This document shows, one piece after another, positions 25,138 through 35,200 of a DNA stretch of 64,000 bases (within the stretch, counting starts at the first letter, position 1; every line of letters begins with the position of its first letter). Made by a program: the position numbers and the translations under genes. The notes beneath the pieces are model-generated. The model saw only the letters and a list, made by a program, of their open reading frames with translations, searched no databases and was not told the origin of the DNA. Origin of the DNA: Tetranychus cinnabarinus (taxonomy: Eukaryota > Arthropoda > Arachnida > Trombidiformes > Tetranychidae); NCBI GenBank assembly GCA_022266195.1, contig WHVY01000006.1, forward strand, positions 496,001 through 560,000. The letters run 5' to 3'.

Positions 25138-26057
25138 GTTTGCTTATTTGAATAATAAAATGCGAAAATCAAACTAATTACAAAGATAGAAACAAAAATT
25201 AAGTTGAAAAGCTGAATGGCCAGTAAAACAACCAGATCCTGGACTCGATACTTATCTATTCAAACCTCTAAAAGCAGCTGTCAGCCAACTTTTGCCTTCT
25301 TACTTTCGGCTTAAGGTCAGTTTACCTTTTGTAACTAAAGAAAAATTTGACCAAAACTAACCCAATTAAATTATCAAAACGTCAAGACCAAATCAATTTA
25401 AAATCACATTCAATCAACTTTAAAAACAACGAAATTCCCATTGAAAAAATCAAAAAATAATCTTCAGCTTTTGATACATCGATATCGTAAGCAATAGTAT
25501 TATATTGCAACCAGAGGTGGAGTTAGAGTCAGCCTTACTCTCAATCATCTCGATGTTTAATAAGGTCAATGGTTGGAGACGGATGAATTTTTTACCTCTC
25601 CCAAAAATCTTAATTTAATTTGATTAAATTATATTAGATCTTATTCCAATCATATCAAAAGGCTTGCTAACAAGCGTAAGTACATATTGAAAATGAAAAT
25701 GAACCATTGAGATCATTTTTTCGCGTAAAAAATGACAACAAATTGAATAGGGTGTGGTTACATCCCAAACAATAGATGAAAACAAAAGGCAAATTTGCTT
25801 TTATTGAACAGTGATCTTTATTTTGTCAAACTTTTACGCTAAGAATTGTTTATTCTTACCGATAATACATAATTGAAAGGACATCTACCTTTTTAAGATA
25901 ATTAAGTTTAATCAAGAGTCTCGGCTACAAGGGATATCAGAAAATTAGGGTTGTAAGCAATGGGCCTGTCTTATACAGAAAAAATAATGTTGAATAAGTT
26001 TAAATTGAAGTTAAGGGAACTATAATTCTTAGATTCAGTCAATCGGTTATGACTTGC
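25138..26057. other. Gap between mRpL12 and the retroelement cluster
   Basis: This holds the likely promoter of mRpL12 (minus strand, near 25140-25260) and the likely 3' UTR of the minus-strand gag-like ORF. Minus-strand AATAAA signals are readable at about 25799-25804 and 25818-25823. The stretch around 25480-25600 is somewhat richer in G/C, but no tRNA or ORF was recognised. Confidence 0.4.
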
Positions 26058-26972
26058 TTAATACAAAGTAGGGCAACATGGGATAAGAAGCCAATTATAT
26101 TGGAAATCAACACTTTGAGCAAGAATGGAAGCTCGGTGGATCAAAGTAGGACATCGGCGTGAATTGGTAGCATGAGTACCTGACAAAGCTGGAGGACAAC
26201 TTGCACATCTCCTTGCACCAGGGGCATATTTCAGAGGACACTCACCATTATGTAAACCAATACAAATTGGACAAATTTGAAACAAATTGGTACAAGCAGA
26301 AGTAGCGTGATCATAGGAGAAGCATCTAGCACAACAGATCAAACCAAGATCATCGTAGGCACAAGCAGAACGATGAAAGAAAGTGACCTTTCCCTCGGCA
26401 TTTAGAATACGATTCCGATTGACTTGACTTACGTTGAATGTTACTCTGGTAGTCTCGTTCGGTCCAGGTCTGATGTTCACAACCCTAGTAAAACCATCCG
26501 CAGCAAGATTGTTCATTCGAAGAAACGACTCGGTGAATCCTTGCAAATTGTTGATGTCCATGGTGGACCGGGCGAAAAAATACATTCGCGCAGGACGAAG
26601 TACTGGCTCGATCACAGCCCAAGTTGGTTGATGGGTACTAATAACAAACGCTATCTCCGGTTTGTAACAATTATCGAAAACACCAATAGTAGTCATCTCT
26701 CGCTGGTACATGACATACGAAATCTTACGATGAGACTCTGGAATTGTTCTCAAAATGGGATCGAGAATAACCTGGGTGTTCACATCAGGGTCGTTCTCAC
26801 CGTTAGGCTTGTTGAATACGTTGATCTCGCAGATACGAGGACTACCTTTGTTACAAACCCAATTGTTTCGTATAGCCTGCATCTCTCTACGGAGAGTTTT
26901 CAACATACACCTTAGACTGGCAGCATTGATAACATTATCAGGACCATTCATTCGCAACTGAGCGGCAGCCAT
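26058..26972 (-). CDS. Gag-like ORF1 protein with three zinc knuckles
   Basis: This is a 304-residue ORF read from the first ATG (MAAAQLRMNG). Three Cys/His knuckles lie in the C-terminal third: CARCFSYDHATSAC (CX2CX4HX4C), CPICIGLHNGEC (CX2CX3HX3C) and a CASC...H...C unit ending RRCP. Such arrays are typical of ORF1 proteins of I/R1/Jockey-type non-LTR elements, which bind element RNA. The central ~120 residues could be an RRM-like fold (inference). A possible 3' splice site (TTTATCCAG) sits 12 bases before the ATG and a GTAAGT donor lies near 27212, so a 5' UTR intron is likely. No RT is linked to it on the same strand. Confidence 0.75.
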   Translation of the reverse strand: MAAAQLRMNGPDNVINAASLRCMLKTLRREMQAIRNNWVCNKGSPRICEINVFNKPNGENDPDVNTQVILDPILRTIPESHRKISYVMYQREMTTIGVFDNCYKPEIAFVISTHQPTWAVIEPVLRPARMYFFARSTMDINNLQGFTESFLRMNNLAADGFTRVVNIRPGPNETTRVTFNVSQVNRNRILNAEGKVTFFHRSACAYDDLGLICCARCFSYDHATSACTNLFQICPICIGLHNGECPLKYAPGARRCASCPPALSGTHATNSRRCPTLIHRASILAQSVDFQYNWLLIPCCPTLY

Positions 26973-26999
26973 ACTAATAGAGTACTGGATAAAAGACAA

Positions 27000-27953
27000 A
27001 ACAAAGAGAAAATGTAAAATTAATGGAACGTAAAATACGTTATCAAGAAAAAGAAATGTTTAGAGAGATCTGAAGTTTTCACTTTCAAACTCAAAACTCA
27101 AAATGAAACAAAGTATAACTCTGGCCAACTTATTTATCGAAAATGCGAACCAAAGAGTAAAGGCTATAACCCTAATTGTTGTAAGCTAACCCGAAATTAG
27201 GTTTCACTTACAATCAATTAGCAACAGAGAACTGTTTCAAACCGCTTAAATTAAAAACAAACAGTACGCTACTTTTAATCTCTATCCTTTCTCGTATTAA
27301 CAAAAACTATTAAGAGCAGCCAAAATCCTTTTTGACAACTATAAGCTAGAAGATAATTAACTTTGCAAAATTTGTTACAATCCATCAATAACAAATTAGG
27401 AATCTATTGAAAGTTGATATTGTAAGTTAACTATCTTGAATATAGAAAGAAATTAATTAAATCAGAAATGAAATATCTTTTTAAGATCCTAAACATGCAA
27501 ACTTCCCTTTGATTTAGAATAGATATCTAATTTCAAGTCAAAAATAAAAGACAAAAAATAAGTAATGTTTCTTTCAACACCTGCTACTGTATAAGCCTTA
27601 AAAGACAACAAGCAGTCGTTAATAAGTTACAAAGTCCAAAGGTCAACAATAACATACATTTTACAACTGAAATTATAACAGTGTTACAATAAGACTTGAG
27701 ATCTCTTCCCCTAAACAATAGTTCTCGACCGAGGGAGCGCAACCAAACTTGACTCTCCCAAAGAATTAGCGGGAAAGTGACAAATAAAAGCTGCTCTGGA
27801 TGAATCTTTCTCTTAATTGATCTTTCGACTTCAAGTAAATTGTAACAGAAACAACATCAACTTGTGAACTACCATTTTTACCAGTTCCCAATTATTCTTT
27901 GTGTTAACTTTCTTTCTTATCATCTGACTAACAAGAAACTTTGCTTCATCAAG
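27000..27953. other. Divergent spacer between two gag-like genes
   Basis: This ~0.95-kb spacer is the shared upstream region of the minus-strand gag-like ORF and the plus-strand gag-like ORF. It contains the 23-bp motif (27185-27207) repeated after the third gag-like ORF. A more GC-rich patch lies near 27720-27790. No coding sequence was recognised. Confidence 0.4.
27185..27207 (+). repeat. 23-bp motif, copy 1 (cluster repeat)
   Basis: The copy starts GCTAACCCGAAA and ends TTTCAC. It matches 30405-30427 at 20 of 23 positions. It lies upstream of the gag-like genes, whereas copy 2 lies in a 3' UTR. It may be a remnant of a related 3' end or a shared functional site. Confidence 0.6.
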
Positions 27954-29231
27954 ATGAATAATCCAATCCCCAATGACGATGATGTTCGTGATATGATCCT
28001 TTTCATAAGAACAATTTGTGCTTCTGAACCAACGTTGGATCAACTGAAACTATTGATCAAAGGTTATCAAATAGATACCATCGTAAAACATGAGACAGTT
28101 ATGAACCATGTTTTAAACTGGTCAGAGGAACAACGACAGGCTAAGATCTCAGCGGATGATTTAACCAAACTTAAATTCTTGAAGGAAGCCTTTGCTCCGA
28201 AAAGAGGTAGACCAGCGAACAGCTCCACTAAGAAAGGTACTAAACGTGGTTTGGCTGAATCGAACTTGCTGCCACCACTAAATCAAAGATCAAACATGGA
28301 GGTACCAAGGGCATCCTCATCTGGTAATGCAGAGATAAATGGTGAATCTAATGATGTGGACAAAATTCCTGAGGTTGAGGTAGAGTTGGAAAATGAAGGT
28401 GATGGTATATTCAATATCAAAAAACCTCGTAATGCGTATCTGGCTAAAAAAGATAATCCCAGTCAACACATAATTCCATGGCAGTCGACCTCTTCTAAGG
28501 GTTACAGCGTCAACATTACCGGTCCAGGTTACAAGCCAGGAATGGTTCAAGAGAAGATAGAGCTATTCGAAGCAGATTATGGTGCCATTAAGCATGTCAC
28601 AGAAGCGAAGGATTCAGGCACAGTCACAACTGACTCGATCGAGGCTAGAGACAACATAATAAAGGCCTTTCATGATGAACAGAATGGTGTGATCGCGACT
28701 GAAGCTTCATATCGTCTGCCCATGATAAAACTATGGCTTTACAACCGAAATGTGGTAAACTGGGAAGATAAAGTCCGACACCTCTACAACTTAAACTTCA
28801 AATTTCGTTTTCCTAAACGGAAGTTTGAGTTATGGAAAGTAGTAAAACCTAAGAATTCAACTTTCTCACTGGTAATTATACAGTTAGACCCCAAGATTCG
28901 TGACCACATAGGGTCTGTTAACAACATGAACGGTAGCATTTACATCGGTGGTAAAAGAACCAAGGTCATGGACCATTTCAACGTCACCAAATGCTTCACG
29001 TGCGGTACCAATAATCACAAGACTTGTACAGGTCGCCAAGCCCGTTGCATGAAATGCTCGGGTCCCCACCTACAGTCGATGTGTACCTCTAAAAGTCCGA
29101 AATGCTCAAGTTGTTCAGGAGAACATGAAGCTTTTGACGTTAGATGCCCTAACATGATAGATGAGATAAATAAAGATATGGAAAAAGTTGATTACAACTA
29201 TACATCCATAATGATAGGAAAAGGCTTCTAA
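27954..29231 (+). CDS. Gag-like ORF1 protein with AT-hook-like motif and three zinc knuckles
   Basis: 425 residues from the ATG at 27954, which follows an in-frame region with no upstream ATG. An AT-hook-like KRGRP lies at residues 83-87, followed by Lys-rich sequence (TKKGTKRG). An acidic linker follows at about 110-160. A folded region at about 200-345 (for example YRLPMIKLWLYNRNVVNWED) resembles the RRM-like part of non-LTR ORF1 proteins. Knuckles at about 347-399 are CFTCGTNNHKTC (one spacing shorter than usual), CMKCSGPHLQSMC and CSSCSGEHEAFDVRC, as in I/R1-clade ORF1. The role is probably RNA binding in an RNP. A poly-A signal at 29402-29407 suggests it is transcribed alone. No frameshift is seen. 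Confidence 0.8.
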   Translation: MNNPIPNDDDVRDMILFIRTICASEPTLDQLKLLIKGYQIDTIVKHETVMNHVLNWSEEQRQAKISADDLTKLKFLKEAFAPKRGRPANSSTKKGTKRGLAESNLLPPLNQRSNMEVPRASSSGNAEINGESNDVDKIPEVEVELENEGDGIFNIKKPRNAYLAKKDNPSQHIIPWQSTSSKGYSVNITGPGYKPGMVQEKIELFEADYGAIKHVTEAKDSGTVTTDSIEARDNIIKAFHDEQNGVIATEASYRLPMIKLWLYNRNVVNWEDKVRHLYNLNFKFRFPKRKFELWKVVKPKNSTFSLVIIQLDPKIRDHIGSVNNMNGSIYIGGKRTKVMDHFNVTKCFTCGTNNHKTCTGRQARCMKCSGPHLQSMCTSKSPKCSSCSGEHEAFDVRCPNMIDEINKDMEKVDYNYTSIMIGKGF

Positions 29232-29401
29232 TGGTCCCTGCACCTCGCCACCTAATTCATTCTAAACACGGGAACTGTCTACGATCAGTTTTCTGATTTG
29301 CTTCTGGACTTTATCTACGGTCAAACGACTCGCTTTTAGATATTCCCCGTAACTAATATAACTTATTTGAACTCGAGAAGTTTAAGACAATGTATGGTTT
29401 A

Positions 29402-29407
29402 AATAAA
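29402..29407 (+). terminator. Poly-A signal of the second gag-like ORF
   Basis: AATAAA lies about 170 bases after the stop codon at 29229-29231 and about 190 bases before the next ORF starts. Confidence 0.5.
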
Positions 29408-29596
29408 CATTAAAATTTCATTTTTATATCATTACAGATTGTTTAACTTGTATTTTTATAAGCGTTCACATTGAAAAACGATCATGTACACAGACAGCCA
29501 CACCCTGAAGACATCTGACATCCTCTAATGGGCAAATGAATCCATACTAGTCCACTCTAACTTAGAGATTCACTTGTTCAAGTCTGTTCGTCTGAA

Positions 29597-30388
29597 ATGG
29601 ATGAATGCTTTGAAGAGATAGTATCGTGTCTAGCCATTGCTGAAGAGAAAAAGGAGATTTTGAAATGTGATTTCCAAGAAGTTAAGCTCTTCTACGAGCA
29701 AACGGTGAACAAACCAGTGAATGAAATAATCAGAATGAGAGGAATGGATTCAGAGAAAACAAAGAGTTGGATAGTGATTTTCTCATGCCTGAATTCAAGT
29801 GATTCCACAACCAAATACATACCATACATGCGAAAACTTTTGGAGGTACAAGAAATCTTGTTGAAAAAGCCTAGCCCCCTGAAAGATATTGACCTAATCG
29901 TGACCAGTTATACGAGTGGTACAGCTGTACCCGATCACTTATTGCGTGGTCTAGTCTGGAAAACAACCAAAAGGCAGGGTAAGAGTAAGGATCAATGGAT
30001 CATTAGAGGTCCGGTGGATGATTTTCGACTTCAGGAGATAATAGATCTTTCAAACAATAATATGTTGGTAACTGTAGCGGACTGGTTTCACCTACTACAA
30101 GCAGATATGGGCGCTGCCTCCCTAAAAGAAAAGCTTGTAAACGAGCTGAAATCGAAGGGTTTATCTGACTTCCTTATCATAACGAAAAAGGTGGATGGCG
30201 ACCTGAAAAAACACCTACTCTTTATGAAAAGAGAGACAGACTACAATCTGTTCAAACAGAATGGATTTAAACTGAATACAGAGATGGGTGAAATTCGGTT
30301 TACACCACAAGCAAAATACAGAATTTGTCAGATATGCGATAGAGGGTATTCAGGAGGACACACCAAAAGCTCATGCCGTGAGGAATGA
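29597..30388 (+). CDS. Small zinc-knuckle protein, gag-like, unassigned
   Basis: 263 residues from an ATG at 29597. The N-terminal half is helical in character (KKEILKCDFQEVKLFYEQTV). The middle could be an RRM-like unit (WIIRGPVDDFRLQEIIDLSN). A single Cys/His cluster closes the protein: CQICDRGYSGGHTKSSC (CX2CX7HX4C) followed by REE and the stop. Layout and position suggest a divergent gag/ORF1-type protein, but I do not recognise the family. The ORF has its own AATAAA at 30499-30504 and converges on the USP-like gene, with about 190 bp between the stop codons. Confidence 0.6.
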   Translation: MDECFEEIVSCLAIAEEKKEILKCDFQEVKLFYEQTVNKPVNEIIRMRGMDSEKTKSWIVIFSCLNSSDSTTKYIPYMRKLLEVQEILLKKPSPLKDIDLIVTSYTSGTAVPDHLLRGLVWKTTKRQGKSKDQWIIRGPVDDFRLQEIIDLSNNNMLVTVADWFHLLQADMGAASLKEKLVNELKSKGLSDFLIITKKVDGDLKKHLLFMKRETDYNLFKQNGFKLNTEMGEIRFTPQAKYRICQICDRGYSGGHTKSSCREE

Positions 30389-30404
30389 TCATCAGTTCTA
30401 ATGT

Positions 30405-30427
30405 GCTAACCCGAAACTAAGCTTCAC
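30405..30427 (+). repeat. 23-bp motif, copy 2 (cluster repeat)
   Basis: The copy starts GCTAACCCGAAA and ends CTTCAC, matching 27185-27207 with three mismatches. It starts 17 bases after the stop codon of the 29597-30388 ORF, so it lies in that transcript's 3' UTR. A weaker echo (GCTAACTCGG) occurs near 35391 in the 3' UTR of the RT ORF. Confidence 0.6.
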
Positions 30428-30498
30428 ACATCAACATAATCTTGTAATCATTTAGTTAACCAAATTTTTAACAGTACATGAATGTAAGCTTATTGACA

Positions 30499-30504
30499 AA
30501 TAAA
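30499..30504 (+). terminator. Poly-A signal of the small zinc-knuckle ORF
   Basis: AATAAA lies 111 bases after the stop codon. The minus-strand USP-like gene ends just to the right at 30576. Confidence 0.5.
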
Positions 30505-30575
30505 GAAACAATTAACAACTTAATTTGTGGATTTAATTTTACATTACGGGTTGTTACAGATTCCTTAAAATTAAA

Positions 30576-32145
30576 TCATTTACAAGGTGCAGGCTTGACT
30601 TCGGAGTCAAGAACTTGACTGAGAAAATCTGCATACTTAATTTTCTGATATAAATGTAACGATCCGGGAGTTGTCATCATGAAAATACGAGGATCACAAT
30701 CGTACACCGAACCATTATTGATCTCCACAAAACCACGAGAAGTACGGAGATGTGCCACAACGTGAGCGGTAGTACGTTTGTCGCCATCGACCTTTTTATG
30801 ATAAAAACTACCGTAAGGAACACCGTTTGCGTCCTCATAGCAGTTGAAGCAACAAGTACTGCCTAGCAATTGATAGACGTGTCTCTGACCTCGATAGAAG
30901 CACCCAATTTCATCGGGGATTTGCAAAGAGGTAAAGGCACTCTCCCTCTGTACATAAAAGCACATAATCTCTGGTAGATTGAGCAATGAGGCAGAATCAA
31001 ATCGCTCGAGTACATGACCACAGGGCTGACCATCGACTACTTGTCGACAACTGAGATCCTGCTGCTTGATTACTTCGCCAAGATCGAAAAGAGACTCTTG
31101 TATTCCGCATTTGGACTCTAATGACAAGACTGGACAATAGAAAACACCTTTAAAAGGTCCGCGAGGACAGTATCGACAGAGATACGAGACATCAAGCTTA
31201 AAAAAGAATCTGTCTCTAAAATCGGCGATGTCATATGATAACTTCTGCATGATATCAATATAGCTCAATGCACTCTGACCTCCAGGGGTCCCATAAGAAT
31301 CATTGCAGAAATCTCTTAACGAGGAGCAAAGATCATTGATTAAATCTCGATCAAGTTGTAGATCAGCGTTAACATTATCAGCAGGGTACTGTGGGACATA
31401 GTCACCGGCAATGGCTCCTCGAAGAATGGGTATATTTTCTTGCTCTAAAGTACCAGAAGCAGATATCTTATAATAATTACGATAGATCTTGCAAAACAAT
31501 CGAATCCAGTAGTATGGATATTCATCTAGTAAATGCTGCTTTCGGACACTGACAGCTCCAGCGTTAACAGCTCCGAATGATATTTCCATACCTCGGATTA
31601 TGGCTAATGAAATGGGGTATGAATGTAGCAAGAGTAACAGCGGGGCAATAAGATAACAGTGCCCGCGAGCATTAGGATATCCAATAATAAATTTGGGCTG
31701 TTGATGAAAAAATTCTAATGAAATTCAGTTTCGGACTAGTTAGAATACTCACCATAAAGAAAGTTGGATATCGAGACAACAGAACATCAAACAGACGTTT
31801 GGCACAAATATCGCTAGCGACAGAAGAGTTTACACCACAACCATACGCAAATAAATCTTCATCGGATGAAATACGGCACCTGACCAACCAAAGAACCTGA
31901 CCGGACACCCTCCTCCGCTCACCGGATCGTTCAAAAGCGTTTAACCAAACCTGATTGTAGCACAGAACATGTGTAACGAAATAGCTGTAATAATTTATGG
32001 TAGGTGGAAACTCGGCATATTGCGACCACAACCTCCATATTTCATCAGGAAACTCCACTCGATTCATGATAAAGGACCCCTAAAAGGATAAATTAAATAT
32101 GAGATGTGGCATCGGAAGAAAGGCAAATGAATAACAACTTACCAT
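30576..32145 (-). CDS. USP (peptidase C19)-like protein inside the retroelement cluster
   Basis: Exons are 32145-32143 (ATG only), 32079-31753 and 31697-30576, with 63-nt and 55-nt introns in phase 0, giving 483 residues. A second in-frame ATG is at 32067. Residues 119-130 (NARGHCYLIAPL) match the USP Cys box, with candidate nucleophile C124 and oxyanion-type N119. Residues 421-436 (AHVVAHLRTSRGFVEI) match the His box (H422), followed by NNGSV in place of the usual D/N site. Two Cys pairs (284/287 and 327/336) resemble the USP finger zinc site. The usual GHY is AHV, so activity is uncertain. USPs remove ubiquitin; a protease role for an element would be inference. The start lies 63 bp from the RT start, back to back. 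It may be a captured host gene. Confidence 0.6.
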
Positions 32146-32208
32146 GGTAAACAAACAGCTGTTTCAGTGGAGACTAAACCAAATGACCACAAAAATTTCC
32201 TTGTGAAA
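32139..32208. promoter_or_regulatory. Very short divergent promoter region with two palindromes
   Basis: Only 63 bp separate the start codons of the minus-strand USP-like gene (32145) and the plus-strand RT ORF (32209). Two perfect 12-bp palindromes lie here: TTACCATGGTAA (32139-32150) and AAACAGCTGTTT (32153-32164). The first includes an ATG on each strand. The second contains an E-box-like CAGCTG. They could bind dimeric factors driving both genes, or the RT transcript may start inside the USP-like gene. Confidence 0.4.
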
Positions 32209-35200
32209 ATGCTTTTTTATCACGTTAACGCTGCAAGAAACAAAACAACTACAAAACTATTATTCAACTTAGTGAAAACACGGAGAAACACTGGAGTTTC
32301 ACTAGTAGACCCAAACGAATCGGAGGTGAAAAATGAACTATTAACTTCAAACCATTACAGAAATGGTGGTGCTATGCTTTTGATAACTAAAGACAAAGGA
32401 TGTCAGGAGATTAAGCCCCTACCAGCAGACCTGGTGGCGGTAAGGTTAAACAAACACCGAACAATAGTTATTTCAACTTACATCAGAAACTTTGAGTTTC
32501 ATCAATTACCACACGCAATGGCGACTTTTAAAGCTATTCACGACCTAATAACGAGATTCAAGGGATGGAAAGTGGTACTGATGGGAGACTTCAATACAAT
32601 TTCCACAAGATGGAGTAAACATCTGACCTCACATGAATCACCGACAAAGAGGATTTTAGAAGAGCTAATCGACAACCTCAGCTTAAAAATAGTTAACCCA
32701 TACATGCCAACATTTCCCAGGACAGGTACTACGATTGACATGATAATTGTTTCACAGCACACTCAATACAATCACGTAAAAGTTTTCGATCTAGGGGAGA
32801 CTGATCACAAAGCTGTTACCTGTATGGTTAAGTTACACTCGTACAAGATAAAGAACTGCCGTAAGATACTGAGGATAGCGAACTGGTCTCTGAAACTATC
32901 GGGTGAAAGGCAGGAGTTAAAACACAGATGGTCAAGAAGCGACCCACTGATACAAGACTGCCACAAAATTAAACATTTCCCTGACGAGCATGGGAGATGG
33001 ACCAGGGTCGAGAAACGTGACAATAAGCGCATCAAAAGTGTTAAGAGATCCTTCAGTTCAAAAGACTCGAAGACAACATGGTTTATGATTAAGAAATATC
33101 TGACACAGAAGACACAAAAAATTGATTGGAAACATCCTGTCACGAAAGCTTCGAAGACCGCTTTACTTAAAGGTTTTAGCGTACAGAAGCCAATATATAA
33201 GGATCATCCGGCGAACATTGAGGGCTTCATCAGTCCAGCGGAGCTCAGACTTATAACTAAATATAAGCCAAACTCTTCGTGTTTGGGTGCAGACAACTTC
33301 AACAGAACCTCCTGGCGCCGATTTTACGAAAACAATAAAATTGCAATAACAAATACACTTCACCAAATCTTCCGATTTTCGCATATACCTCAACTTTTAA
33401 CCACATTGGGCTGTGGTTTTGTGATCAAAGCAGACGGGGAAAACCTGAGGATGGTGAAATCTCCATGTTATATGTTCAAACTCATAGACAAAATAATTAA
33501 GCAGCGACTGCTGAATCAAATTGAAAAATTTCCAGCTAGAAATAGATTCCAATTTGCGTACACGAACAGTAAAGGAAGGATAAATCTAATCTATGAAATA
33601 CTGGCCTTGAATGAACAACAGGAAATAACTGAAATTGCAATGCTAGACATATCGAAAGCATTCGATAACGTATGCACTATTGAAGTGATGGAGACGATAA
33701 GTTCAGAAATGGATGTATCAACGACGGCAATTATACGCTCGTTGTTATCAACGCGCTATTTGAAAATAAACGTTGATAAACAGACGCTCTACCAAAAAGA
33801 GCAGCAAGGAGTGGCACAAGGTACATCGACAGGTCCTCTTCTATTCATAATGACATTGAATGCAATCTTGATACGACTGAATGAGCAAGGAATAAAAGTA
33901 CTAGCATATGCAGACGACTTGATGATAATCAAACAATCAAAGGATAACCAAGCTTTGATGGAAAAGATTGGTATTGTAGATTCAAACTTACAGAGTATTG
34001 GTCTAAAGTTGAACAAGGACAAGACGAAGATATTGGACAACAAGCAACTGTTTACGATTTTAGGTTACTCGTTTACTACAAAGACTATGAGTACTTACAG
34101 ATACGAAGCAATCTGGAGAGGAATCAGAAAAGAGCATAAGAAGAATAACAGAATCGGTTGGGTAAGATGGGATTATTTACCGATTCGGATTAAAAGGATA
34201 ATGGTAGAGACTGTAATATGGCCGAGCATGATGAAAATGGAACTACCCTGGATAATGACACTGAGTGAGGACAACCCAGACAGAATAAGAAACTTAATGT
34301 CAGTAACGAGAGAAATGGGTAGATTGGCGTGTATCAACAGTGAGAAACACCCGACGACACCGCTAGAATACTTACTCCTAGGGTACAAAAACATAGCGAA
34401 AGAACTAATAAAACAATCCATAAAAATTCAGATAGACCATAACAAGAACACGAAATATCCGAGAACAGTCTATCATGTAAATGTCGGACTAGAAATGGAG
34501 AAAAGACAAGCAGTTATTAAGAATGAGGTTGTGATATCGTTCCACTTCCAGAGAGAAGCAAAGCTGAGAAGAGTGTTGATACAACTCACAGTGCGAGAGA
34601 AAGGTTGGTTGAGTGAGATAGCTCATGACATGAGCATTTCGGAATACGGCTTTGAAGCCTGGGTATGGGAACATACTCTTTTAACATACACACGTTTCAA
34701 CCCGACTTTTGTACTTACGGAAAAGATGTCCAAATACAGATATGGGAACTCAACATTCACAAAGTGTATCGATCTGGTGGCATACAACTACAAATCAAGA
34801 CCGTGGAACTGGTGCATGTACGAGCCGATTAAACTGATAGACTCGGAACCAAAGAAAGCTCAACCCCAGACTCCCGTAAACTTAATGGCGATAGAAAGAT
34901 GGACGATAGATGAGAGCGAGAGAATTTGGAAAATAATATGGACGACAATGGATAGTGTTTGGCCAAAGATGTACCCGATGACGAAAGCAAAAAACAGGAA
35001 TAGATTATTACAACTACTAAAGATACAAGCTGACTCAATGAATGGCTGGAAAACAAGATTGCTCTTCTGTACCCACGGTAACAAATACCGGAAAAGCATG
35101 AGACACGCAGCTTTAGATTGTGACCAAACGTTGGAACTGAGAAAGAGACACGGCCTGGAGGACTTAACGAAATGGCAAATAGACGAGATGGACGCGAAGG

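Noticed and set aside
26424..26915. 163-codon plus-strand frame inside the gag-like gene
   Set aside because: It is opposite the zinc-knuckle ORF, which has recognisable motifs; this frame has none.
27700..27790. GC-richer segment resembling a possible tRNA arm (GTTCTCGACC)
   Set aside because: No A box, cloverleaf or anticodon arm could be folded by eye, and the B-box match is poor.
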